A stretch of 10,465 bases of DNA from Thermoplasmata archaeon (GCA_030039825.1 JASHUV010000099.1:1-10465), one strand, 5' to 3'; positions 1-6,630 are shown, counted from the first letter of the stretch. Notes: a model not told the origin generated them from the letters alone. Made by a program: numbers and translations.

Positions 1-201
1 TAATAGGGGAAGTTAACGCCGGTTCGGGACCGTGCGGGATCGGCCGGATCCGCCCGCGGCGATGCCGATCCTCCGTGACGATGCCCACCGGTCCCAGTGC
101 CACCGGCCCCGGTCGGCGAGCGGGCCGATCCCGATCGCCCCCGGCTCCGCTCCGGGCATGGGCTCCGGTATTAACAGGACGGACTTGAGGATCGGACGAG
201 A

Positions 202-210
202 GATACTTAT
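202..210 (+). promoter_or_regulatory. TATA-like box, leaderless-type promoter of the MBL-rhodanese operon
   Basis: The AT-rich word GATACTTAT stands out in very GC-rich DNA and is centred about 28 bases before the ATG at 234. That is the spacing expected if transcription starts at or next to the start codon, as in leaderless archaeal mRNAs. A G-rich stretch (211-219) follows, but it sits about 14 bases from the ATG, too far for a good Shine-Dalgarno site. The rest of bases 1-201 shows no convincing gene; a second AT-rich patch (TATTAACA near 168-175) could be an alternative box. Confidence 0.5.
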
Positions 211-233
211 CGGGGGGAGGACCTGGACGGACC

Positions 234-1763
234 ATGGCGGGAGCCTCCGATCCGGCCCCGACGGCCCGCTCGTGGTCGGGCCGGCGATCGGGTCCGGCGG
301 AGACCGAGCCGGGCTCGCTCCCCCTCAAGGAGGAGTCGCGGAGGATCGGCTGGCGGCAGGGCGATCTGCGGATCGACGTCCTGCCGAGCCGGGACCTCGG
401 GAACTCCTCCTTCCTCCTCCTCGACCGTCGGGCGGCCCGGGCGGTCGTCGTCGATCCGACCCGGGACGTGACGCGCTACCTCGACGCGGTTCGACAGGAC
501 GGCCTCCGTCTCGACTGGGTCCTGACGACCCACACGCACGCGGACTTCGTCTCCGGAGCGGCGGCCCTCGCCGAGAGGAGCGGCGCCCGGGTCGCGAGCG
601 GCTCGCCGGCCGGTCGGGGCGGCGCGCACCGCCTTCTGCGGCCCGGCGACCACCTCGACATCGGGTCGGCCCGCGTCGAGCCGATCGCGAGCCCCGGTCA
701 CGCCCCGGATCACGTGAGCTATCTCCTCCGCGACCGGACCGGGACCCCCCGGGTGCTCCTCTCGGGCGGAAGCCTCATGGCGGGCACCGCCGGACGGGCC
801 GACCTCGGGCCTCCGGGGGGGACCTACCGGGCCGCGCTCGACGAGTTCGAAACGCTCCATCGGCGATTCGCCCCGCTGCCCTCGGGGGTCGTGGTCCTTC
901 CGACCCACGTCGGCGGGAGCTTCTGCGGGGTGGGGGCGCGGTCGGAGGCTCGCACCACCCTCGGGCGGGAGCGCGCGTCGAACCCGCTGTTCCTCGCCCG
1001 CGATCGGGCCCACTTCCTCGCCGAGTACCTTTCCGGGACCCCGTTCCCGCGCTACTACGCCGGGACCCGCCGGATCAACGAGGACGGAGGGACCCCGGGG
1101 GAGCCCGCACCGACCCCCGGGCCCGACGTCGCGCCGGACGTGCCTCGCTCCGCCCCGAACGGGACCGTCTGGCTCGACGTGCGCCCCTCCTCGGCCTTCG
1201 ACGGCGGGCACGTTCCCGGGAGCATCTCGATCCCCGCGTACGGGGCGTTCTCCGGGTGGGTCGGTTGGCTCTTCGGCCGGGAGGACCGCTTCCTGCTCCT
1301 GGGGGACGATCCGGAGGAGCTCCGGGACGCTCGGATCGGCCTCTCGCGCATCGGCTTCGATCACGTCGACACCGTCCGCGCGGGCGCTCTCGGGGAGTAC
1401 CTCCGATCGGGGGCGCCGATCGCCGCGACGCCCCGGGTGAGCGTCTCGGAGGTCGCCCGCCGGGTCGCGCGGGGCGAGGCGCTCACCGTGCTCGACGTCC
1501 GGAACCCCGACGAGCACGAGCTCGGGCGGATCCCCGGAGCGCTCGGTCGCCCGCTCCCCGACCTCACCGAGGCGAGCGTCGCCGGCCTCGACCGGGCCGT
1601 TCCGGTCTACGTCCACTGCCAATCCGGGCGGCGGGCCGGGATCGCCGCGAGCCTCCTCGAACGATGGGGGTTCCGCTCCGTGCACCACGTGCTCGGGGGG
1701 CCGCCGAAACCCCGGCTCCGGGGGCGGGCACGCGCCCCTCGCCCGACCCGGAGGAAGCGATGA
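234..1763 (+). CDS. MBL-fold hydrolase with two C-terminal rhodanese domains (persulfide dioxygenase/CstB-like)
   Basis: This is a 509-residue cytoplasmic protein. Residues 45-230 form a metallo-beta-lactamase domain with the metal motif TTHTHADFVSG (98-108; H100, H102, D104), GHAPDH (H156) and PTHVGG (H225). Residues about 310-390 form a first rhodanese-like domain (WLDVRPSSAFDGGHVPGS) with no cysteine, so it is catalytically dead. Residues 402-490 form a second rhodanese with the loop HCQSGRRA and the persulfide-forming candidate C462. This architecture is known from persulfide dioxygenases and related sulfur-transfer enzymes, so a role in oxidising or relaying sulfane sulfur is likely. One oddity is that the segment matching the usual 'GDTL' metal-ligand motif reads SGGSL, with G179 where an Asp is normally found, so iron-dependent dioxygenase activity is uncertain. 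The tail after residue 488 is very basic. The ATG at 234 is chosen for the upstream TATA-like box; the first about 40 residues are not conserved-looking. The TGA overlaps the start of the next gene (ATGA). Confidence 0.9.
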   Translation: MAGASDPAPTARSWSGRRSGPAETEPGSLPLKEESRRIGWRQGDLRIDVLPSRDLGNSSFLLLDRRAARAVVVDPTRDVTRYLDAVRQDGLRLDWVLTTHTHADFVSGAAALAERSGARVASGSPAGRGGAHRLLRPGDHLDIGSARVEPIASPGHAPDHVSYLLRDRTGTPRVLLSGGSLMAGTAGRADLGPPGGTYRAALDEFETLHRRFAPLPSGVVVLPTHVGGSFCGVGARSEARTTLGRERASNPLFLARDRAHFLAEYLSGTPFPRYYAGTRRINEDGGTPGEPAPTPGPDVAPDVPRSAPNGTVWLDVRPSSAFDGGHVPGSISIPAYGAFSGWVGWLFGREDRFLLLGDDPEELRDARIGLSRIGFDHVDTVRAGALGEYLRSGAPIAATPRVSVSEVARRVARGEALTVLDVRNPDEHELGRIPGALGRPLPDLTEASVAGLDRAVPVYVHCQSGRRAGIAASLLERWGFRSVHHVLGGPPKPRLRGRARAPRPTRRKR

Positions 1764-2953
1764 GCGAGGCGGCCGGATCGACGGCGCCGCCGTGGGAGGT
1801 CCGCTCCTCGCTCCGCTGGTCGGTCTTCACGGTCGGCGACAACCTCGCCGGCGTCGACCACCGCCCGGAACGCTTCCGGGAGATCCTCGGGTACGTGGCG
1901 GAGGCCGAGCACCTCGGCTTCTGGGGGTTCTTCTTCGCCGAGCACCACTTCCACCCCCACGGCGAGGTCCCGGACCCCTGGATGATGGTCGCCGCCGCGG
2001 CCGAGCGGACGCGCGGCGGACGGATCCGCCTCGGGCCGATGGTGTCGAACCTCGCCGTCCGGGAGCCCGTCCAGGTCGCCGAGCAGGCCCTGCTCGCGAA
2101 CCGACTCTCCCAGGACCGGGTCGAGATCGGGATCGGCAGCGGGAACGTGCTCCGCGAGCACCTCGCCTTCGGGCTGGGTCCGGACCCGCTCGCCCGCAAG
2201 AGGGAGGCGTTCGCCCGCGCGGTGCCCCGCTTCCTGACCGCCGTTTCCGGGAGGGGGATCCCGGCCGAGGGACTTCCCTCCGGGTCGGTGACGATCCCCA
2301 TCGAGCCGATCCCCGGGCACGCCCCGCGGGTGTGGGTCGCGGTCGGTCAGCCCGAGGCCGCCGTTCGGTTCGCCAAGGACGGATGTTCGGTGGCGCTCGG
2401 ACCGCCGTTCGCGACGATGCCGGACATCTCCGAGCTCGGACGGCAGGTCCGGGCGATCCGGGCGGCCCTGGGAGCCGACACCTCCCTGCGGATCGCCGCC
2501 GCGTTCCCGGCCTACGTCGGCCCCCATCCCGACGAGGCGGTGGCGGCGCTCGACCGGTTCCTCGAGGTCAAGAGCGACGACGGCATCGGTCACCTCCCGC
2601 CGGGAACGCCCGCACCCCGGCCCGGCCGGAGCGCCGCGGAGCTCGTCCGCGGCGGGCTCGCGATCATCGCCACGCCGGCCGACGCCCCCGCCCAGGTGGC
2701 GCGGATCGCCGAGACCGGGATCACCGATCTGTTCGCGATCCCCGACTTCGGCGGGCTCGACCCGATCACCGTGGTGCCGTCCCTGGAGGCCCTCGCCCGT
2801 CTCGCGGGGCTCGCGCCCGCGGCCCCCCGTCAGCGGCGCGCCGTCGTCCCGGTCGCGACCGGGGTCACCCGGGTCGGTCCGCGGGCGTCGATCTCCTCGG
2901 ACGTCGCCGTCCACACGAGCGGCTCCCCGATCGGCGCGAGCGCGCCGAAGTAG
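1760..2953 (+). CDS. Luciferase-like (LLM class) flavin-dependent oxidoreductase
   Basis: This is a 397-residue TIM-barrel oxidoreductase of the bacterial-luciferase superfamily, which uses FMN or, in many archaea, F420; the sequence does not say which. Visible hallmarks are FFFAEHHFHPHG (58-68), PDPWMM (71-76), the strand RIRLGPMVSNLAVREP (88-103), and the segment RVEIGIGSG (120-128), followed by PRVWVAVGQPEAA (189-201). The start is firm: GGAGG at 1750-1754 lies five bases before the ATG, and ATGA overlaps the stop of the MBL-rhodanese gene, so the two are translationally coupled. Recognisable family sequence ends near residue 352. The last about 41 residues (357-397) are encoded on DNA that is also the 3' part of the transposase-like gene on the other strand, and look like an acquired read-through tail after loss of the original stop. 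Substrate is unknown; coupling to a sulfur-handling protein hints at an alkanesulfonate-monooxygenase-like or other redox role, which is only inference. Confidence 0.87.
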   Translation: MSEAAGSTAPPWEVRSSLRWSVFTVGDNLAGVDHRPERFREILGYVAEAEHLGFWGFFFAEHHFHPHGEVPDPWMMVAAAAERTRGGRIRLGPMVSNLAVREPVQVAEQALLANRLSQDRVEIGIGSGNVLREHLAFGLGPDPLARKREAFARAVPRFLTAVSGRGIPAEGLPSGSVTIPIEPIPGHAPRVWVAVGQPEAAVRFAKDGCSVALGPPFATMPDISELGRQVRAIRAALGADTSLRIAAAFPAYVGPHPDEAVAALDRFLEVKSDDGIGHLPPGTPAPRPGRSAAELVRGGLAIIATPADAPAQVARIAETGITDLFAIPDFGGLDPITVVPSLEALARLAGLAPAAPRQRRAVVPVATGVTRVGPRASISSDVAVHTSGSPIGASAPK

Positions 2954-3825
2954 CGTTCGACGGCGGCGTGCAGTCGCGCGGCGCTCGAGGGCGTCCGCGC
3001 GCCGACGTGCTTGCGGCGGAGGTCGAACAGGGTCCGATCGAAGAGCGTCGGCGAGCTCCGCCCCGGCGGGAGGACATGGAGATGGAAGCGCGGGTGGCGC
3101 ACGAGCCACCGGGCGACGATCGGGGCCGGGGGGCCCGGCCGTCGGTCGACGAGCAGGTGGACCTCGAGGTGCGGGGGGGTGGCGTGGTCGATCCGCTGGA
3201 GGAAGGCGCGGAACTCGGCCGGGCTCGCCCGGCGCGGCCGGGCGGCCCTCCGGCGCTCTCGGGGAGGCGGCAGCGACGGCCCGCGTCCCCGGGGGTCGAC
3301 GGAGAACGCCATCGCCCGCTCCGGCGGATCGAGGAAGAGCCCGACGAGGTCGGTCACGCCCTCCATGAAGCTCCGCTCGGGGGCGTCCCGGCGCGGGGCG
3401 TTCATAGGCGCGGGCGTTCGTCGGTCCCGGGCCCGGATCCTCAGGACGGTGGTCTTGCTGACGCGGAAGCGCCGGGCGAGCTCCCGGGCGGTCCAGGCGG
3501 GGGCGCCGGGCGGCGGAGGACCGCGGGCGGTCGCCCGGATGAGCTCGATCGTCGTCGTGGGGACGGTCGGCGGTCGGCCGGACCGCGGCGCGTCGCTCAG
3601 GAGGCCGGGGACCCGTTCCGAGAGGAAGCGTCGGCGCCAGAGCCCGACGGTGCGGGCGGTGGTCCGGAGCTCCCCGGCGATCTCGAGGTTCTCGAGGCCG
3701 CGCGCCGCCCGAAGGACGATCCTCGCGCGGCGGGCGATCCGGGACGGCGCGCCCGGACCCTCCGAGAGGGCGAGCAGGCGGCGCCGCTCCACGCGCGTCA
3801 GGTGGACGGGAGGGGCGCGGCGCAC
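2830..3825 (-). CDS. IS630-type transposase relative, probably catalytically inactive (domesticated or decaying)
   Basis: This is a 331-residue protein starting at a GTG (3825). The N-terminal half matches IS630-family transposases: helix-turn-helix about 10-65 (RRARIVLRAARGLENLEIAG), the linker GLLSDAPRSGRPPT, a second HTH about 110-131 (ELARRFRVSKTTVLRI), and DLVGLFLDPPERAMAFSVD (159-177). The catalytic half is recognisable but altered. The first Asp (D177) is followed by PRGRG instead of the usual EKSQ, and the spacing to the second Asp (D227, in HLLVD) is only 49 residues, about 30 shorter than usual. The conserved DN-x-x-TH after the second Asp is DRRPGP, and the position of the final Glu (SWLNQVE in the family) is SPTLFD with D263. 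The C-terminal EPLVWTATSEEI is typical. The frame is open throughout, and I saw no terminal inverted repeats or target duplication. It may now act only as a DNA-binding protein, or be an old remnant. Confidence 0.75.
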   Translation of the reverse strand: MRRAPPVHLTRVERRRLLALSEGPGAPSRIARRARIVLRAARGLENLEIAGELRTTARTVGLWRRRFLSERVPGLLSDAPRSGRPPTVPTTTIELIRATARGPPPPGAPAWTARELARRFRVSKTTVLRIRARDRRTPAPMNAPRRDAPERSFMEGVTDLVGLFLDPPERAMAFSVDPRGRGPSLPPPRERRRAARPRRASPAEFRAFLQRIDHATPPHLEVHLLVDRRPGPPAPIVARWLVRHPRFHLHVLPPGRSSPTLFDRTLFDLRRKHVGARTPSSAARLHAAVERYFGALAPIGEPLVWTATSEEIDARGPTRVTPVATGTTARR

Positions 3826-3846
3826 ACCGCCCGGAGCCTCGCCCGG

Positions 3847-3852
3847 CTATAT
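3847..3852 (-). promoter_or_regulatory. TATA-like box upstream of the transposase-like gene
   Basis: On the minus strand the sequence reads CATATAGCC, centred about 25 bases before the GTG at 3825. This is the spacing of a leaderless archaeal promoter, and it is the only AT-rich patch in a strongly GC-rich gap. It supports both the GTG start and the idea that the gene is still transcribed. It is too far (about 78 bases) upstream of the plus-strand ATG at 3928 to serve that gene without a leader. Confidence 0.4.
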
Positions 3853-3927
3853 GGGCCCGGGGGCGTCGCCCGGTCCCCGAGCGCCCCCGCACGCTTGAAG
3901 CGGGCCGCCGTTTGACGGGGCCCCGCG

Positions 3928-5418
3928 ATGACGACCCCGTCGACGTCCTCCGCCCCCGACCGGTCCTCCTTCCCGCCCCGCCCCCGGTCGATCTACGTCC
4001 CCTCGGAGGACCCCCGGAAGGAGCTGCGCGAGGCCGTCGACGCGATCCTCTCCGACGGCCTGATGGCGTTCCTCTCGCTCCTCCTCGTCCCGATCATCCT
4101 CCTGCCGCTGTTCGTCACGCTCCCGTCGGCGACCCAGTCCCTCCTGAACGCGGGGGACGTGACGATCATCGCGTTCTTCGTGGTGGAGTACGCCGCGAAG
4201 CTCTACCTCGCCGACGACCGGCGGGCCTTCGCCCGCTCCCCCTGGCACCTCCTCGACCTCGCCGTCATCCTCTTGTCGTTCGTCTCCTACCTTCCCTTCC
4301 TGGGCCTTCGCGGCCGGGGCTCGGCGATCCTTCTCCTCCGGCTCCTGAGGCTCCCCCGGGTCTTCGCCGTCGCCGGCCGGGCGACCGAGCGCCGCCTCGG
4401 GCCGAAGGATTCGGTCGAGGCCGCTCCGGCCCCTCGGCCGGAGGTCCGGATCCTGCGGGTCGCCCCGTCCGGGACGCCCGACCCCCAACCGCTCACCTGG
4501 GAGGAGCTCGAGCGGCACCTCGCCGACGACGAGGCGGAGTGGATCCACATCGCGAACGCGTCGGAGGAGACCTCGCTGCGTCTGAGCGGGCTCCTCGGGA
4601 TCTCCGAGGCCCAGCTCCGCCTCCGGCAGGTCGACGAGCTCCACCCGCACGTCGGCCGGGTCCAGCGGACCTCGCTCCTCTTCGTTCAGACCGGGGAGAT
4701 CCGCTACCCGACGAAGCCCCAGGAGTTCGTCACGATCGCGCGCAAGGGCGCGGTGATCATCCTGCGCGGCCCGAAGATCCTCTCCGTCGCCCCGCACGGG
4801 GGCGACATCTTCGCCCGGGCCCGCACGGCGCTCGAGAGGCCCCGGACCGACGCCGGGCCGTTCGCCCTCGTCGTCCTTCCGGAGCTCCTCGACTCGCTGC
4901 TCCGCGACTACCGCGAGATGTTCGCGGAGATCGAGGGCGAGGTCGCCGCGATCGGGGCGATCCCGCGCTCGCACCTCCCGAACGACTTCCTCGCCCGGGC
5001 CTACCAGCTCTCGAAGGCGACGCAACGGCTCGCCTCGAGCGTCGTCCACCTGCGGGTCCTCCTCGGCCGCCTCGGCAGCGGCGCGGTCCCGCTCGAGGGC
5101 GCGACGGAGGCGAACCGCGACACCTTCGCGGCGCTCGGGGAGGAGACGAACTACCTCTCCGAGATCGCCTCCGACGTCACGGAGAGCCTCGGGCACCTCA
5201 CGGACGTCTACGTCAACCAGTCGTCGTTCGACACGAACCGCATCCTGAAGGTCCTCGCCGTGCTGACCGCGCTCGCCCTCATCCCGGGAACGATCGGGGG
5301 CCTCCTCGGCATCGACGGCCCGTACGATTTCATCCTCTGGGAGGTCGTGCTGTTCGCCGGGCTCGGGATGCTCTTCGCCGGGTACTGCTTCCTCAAGCTC
5401 GGCTGGCTCTCGGCGTAG
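3928..5418 (+). CDS. Fusion of S1-S4 voltage-sensor-like domain with CorA-family divalent cation channel
   Basis: This is a 496-residue integral membrane protein. After a Pro/Ser-rich N terminus come four hydrophobic segments that look like a voltage sensor: S1 about 45-66, S2 about 76-94 (VVEYAAKLYLA, acidic E87), S3 about 107-124 (HLLDLAVILL, D110) and S4 about 131-147 (LLLRLLRLPRVF, with arginines R138, R141, R144 every third residue). No pore helix or K+ filter follows. A linker (150-172) leads to a CorA domain: the cytoplasmic alpha/beta part about 172-305 (EWIHIANASEE, QVDELHPHVGRVQRTSLLF), long stalk helices about 315-440, and two C-terminal membrane helices (439-461 and 468-490). CorA proteins are pentameric Mg2+/Co2+ channels, normally about 320 residues without the N-terminal four helices. 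The family GMN motif after the first pore helix is here GID (461-463). It is a single gene, with no near neighbour on its strand. Ion and voltage dependence are inferences. Confidence 0.85.
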   Translation: MTTPSTSSAPDRSSFPPRPRSIYVPSEDPRKELREAVDAILSDGLMAFLSLLLVPIILLPLFVTLPSATQSLLNAGDVTIIAFFVVEYAAKLYLADDRRAFARSPWHLLDLAVILLSFVSYLPFLGLRGRGSAILLLRLLRLPRVFAVAGRATERRLGPKDSVEAAPAPRPEVRILRVAPSGTPDPQPLTWEELERHLADDEAEWIHIANASEETSLRLSGLLGISEAQLRLRQVDELHPHVGRVQRTSLLFVQTGEIRYPTKPQEFVTIARKGAVIILRGPKILSVAPHGGDIFARARTALERPRTDAGPFALVVLPELLDSLLRDYREMFAEIEGEVAAIGAIPRSHLPNDFLARAYQLSKATQRLASSVVHLRVLLGRLGSGAVPLEGATEANRDTFAALGEETNYLSEIASDVTESLGHLTDVYVNQSSFDTNRILKVLAVLTALALIPGTIGGLLGIDGPYDFILWEVVLFAGLGMLFAGYCFLKLGWLSA

Positions 5419-5460
5419 GGCCTTCCCGGCGCGGAGGGCCGTCCCGTCGGGGCGGGCCGA

Positions 5461-6072
5461 TCAGTTTCTCCGGGGCGGCCGGACCGTTAGCGGGCGTCGC
5501 TCGAGGAGCCCAGCCCGTTCGGCCTCGATTCGAACGAGGGCGAGCCTCTCGGCGAGGCGGTCTCCCGTCCCGGATCGCGACGCGATCCGCCGGACCCGGG
5601 CGGTCGGCTCCCACGGGGCTCCCGCCCGGACGTCCCGGAGGATCCTCGGGACCTCGACGAGCCCCGCATCCCCCTCGGGAACGAGGCGCATGTACCGGAC
5701 GACGGGGACGTCGGCCACCCGCCCCGCCGGCGTCGGGTGCGACCCGTGGCGAGCCACGACATCGAAGAACTCGTCGCCCGAGCGGCTCCCGCTACACGCC
5801 GTCGGATCCAGGACGTCGAACCGGAGGAGCGCCCCATCCGCAACGAAGCGGCCGCCGTCCCTCTCGCCCGGTTCCCGAGCCCTTCATGCGACGGAGGGGT
5901 CGTGGTCGAGGAGGTCGACCGCTCGATCGTACGTTCGGGCCATCCGCCGGATCCCGGCCTCTCGGGTCGCCGGAGGATCGACCTCGGCGACCGCGCCCGC
6001 TCCGACGATCACCTACGGGACTCACCTCCGCCGCAGGATCGCCGCCGACGTTCGGAGCCGGGTCCGATTCAA
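5461..6072 (-). pseudogene. Nucleotidyltransferase-like gene broken by three in-frame stops
   Basis: One reading frame of 204 codons on the minus strand reads like a protein from end to end but contains TGA at codon 17 (6022-6024), TAG at codon 20 (6013-6015) and TGA at codon 63 (5884-5886). Reading through gives ALNRTRLRTSAAILRRR-*-VP-*-VIVGAGAVAEVDPPATRE, then RRMARTYDRAVDLLDHDPSVA-*-, then RFVADGALLRFDVLDP, DEFFDVVARHG and VVRYMRLVPEGDAGLVEVPR. This pattern (hydrophobic strand VIVGAGAVA, a helix, strand RFDVL, DEFF, a C-terminal helix near VPRILRD) resembles MNT/AbiEii-like nucleotidyltransferase-fold proteins, but the catalytic D-x-D region reads TREAGI and is not intact. The likely start is TTG at 6072, which overlaps the stop of the preceding gene (TTGA). 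A GGAGGTGAG (6021-6029) eight bases before GTG 6012 could still drive a 42-residue peptide (6012-5884). The family call is tentative; the broken state is clear. Confidence 0.5.
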
Positions 6073-6535
6073 CGCCCTCCTTCGACCGCGGCGTTCCGAT
6101 CCTGCCGGGCGAGCGCGAGCTCGGGGAGCGCGTGGCCGAGGTCGGCAGCCCGGGCATGACGGCCTGAAGGCGGACCTTGGTCGCGGCCTCCTCGACGTTC
6201 TCCTGGAGAACCCGCTTCAGGAGCCGGTCCGGGTCGAGGAGGTCCGCGTGCCGGAGCACGAACGCTCGGGCGAGGAGCGGGTCCCGACGGAGGAGGACGA
6301 CGACGAGGTCCTCGAGGCGAGGCGTCCGGGCGGCCTCGGCCGACTCGAACACCTCGACCGGAAGGTCCGTCTCCACCGCCCCCGCCAGCTCGCGCGCCAC
6401 GACGAGGACCCCGGGACCCGTGCTCGGGAGTCCCCACATCCCCGTCACGTCGGGCCCGACGAAGTGGAGCGGCAGGCCGGCCTTGCTCGCCGCGAGGGCG
6501 TCGACCTGGACCCGGATACGAACCCGGTACCTCAT
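6069..6535 (-). pseudogene. Unknown-function gene with an apparent -1 frameshift, upstream partner of the nucleotidyltransferase-like remnant
   Basis: From ATG 6535 the frame reads as a plausible protein for about 120 residues: MRYRVRIRVQVDALAASK, FVGPDVTGMWGLPSTGPGV, RLEDLVVVLLRRDPLLARA, DLLDPDRLLKRVL and ENVEEAATKVRLQ. After that the same frame turns into Ser/Arg/Pro-rich shadow sequence, while the -1 frame continues convincingly with RAADLGHALPELALARQDR and ends at TGA 6069-6071. The switch lies near 6155-6185. The gene is therefore either frameshifted by mutation (or a sequencing error), or the real protein ends differently; the unshifted frame stays open to 5792. The family is not recognised: LEDLVVVLLRRDP followed by LLDPDRLLK recalls C-terminal parts of AbiEii-type nucleotidyltransferases, but this is weak. 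It overlaps the stop of a 32-codon ORF (ATGA) upstream and the TTG of the pseudogene downstream, so the cluster was once a coupled operon. Confidence 0.45.
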
Positions 6536-6630
6536 GCGCGGGCGGTGGGGGAACCGTTCTTCTCGAACGAGGAGTCCGGGGGGGAGGGCCGGTCGCGCGG
6601 ATCGTGGGTCACCGCGATCTCGAGCCGCAT
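6532..6630 (-). CDS. Possible small protein of 32 residues
   Basis: This is a short open frame, ATG 6630 to TGA 6532, with about 29 of 32 third positions G or C, as in the real genes here. It encodes MRLEIAVTHDPRDRPSPP followed by a Ser/Lys/Asn-containing end, with no membrane segment or known motif. Its stop overlaps the ATG of the next gene (ATGA at 6532-6535), and it begins 11 bases after the stop of the hemerythrin-like gene, which suggests an operon. An AT-rich patch (CATCAATACTT, about 6648-6659) lies 20-28 bases upstream and could be an internal TATA box. A run of seven C on the coding strand (6578-6584) lies inside it; one extra base would fuse it to the downstream gene, but the unshifted frame has the better codon pattern. 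Confidence 0.3.
   Translation of the reverse strand: MRLEIAVTHDPRDRPSPPDSSFEKNGSPTARA

Noticed and set aside
32..1759. N-terminal extension of the monooxygenase frame back to base 32
   Set aside because: That part is a shadow of the MBL-rhodanese gene; GGAGG plus ATGA at 1750-1763 fixes the real start at 1760.
2780..3860. Terminal inverted repeats or TA target duplication of a complete insertion sequence
   Set aside because: Comparing the flanks of the transposase-like gene by eye gave no matching inverted ends, and the left flank is monooxygenase coding sequence.
1607..3892. Very long minus-strand open frame (761 codons) opposite the monooxygenase and transposase-like genes
   Set aside because: Its Arg/Pro/Gly-rich translation has no family features, and it is antisense or off-frame to well-supported genes; long shadow frames are expected at this GC content.
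3847..5196. Minus-strand open frame of 449 codons opposite the CorA-fusion gene
   Set aside because: Its Asp/Glu/Arg/Val-rich translation is the typical antisense image of a high-GC gene; the plus-strand protein has clear domains and membrane helices.
3912..6167. Plus-strand 751-codon frame overlapping the CorA fusion and the region after it
   Set aside because: It is a Pro/Arg-rich shadow in another frame with no recognisable domain.
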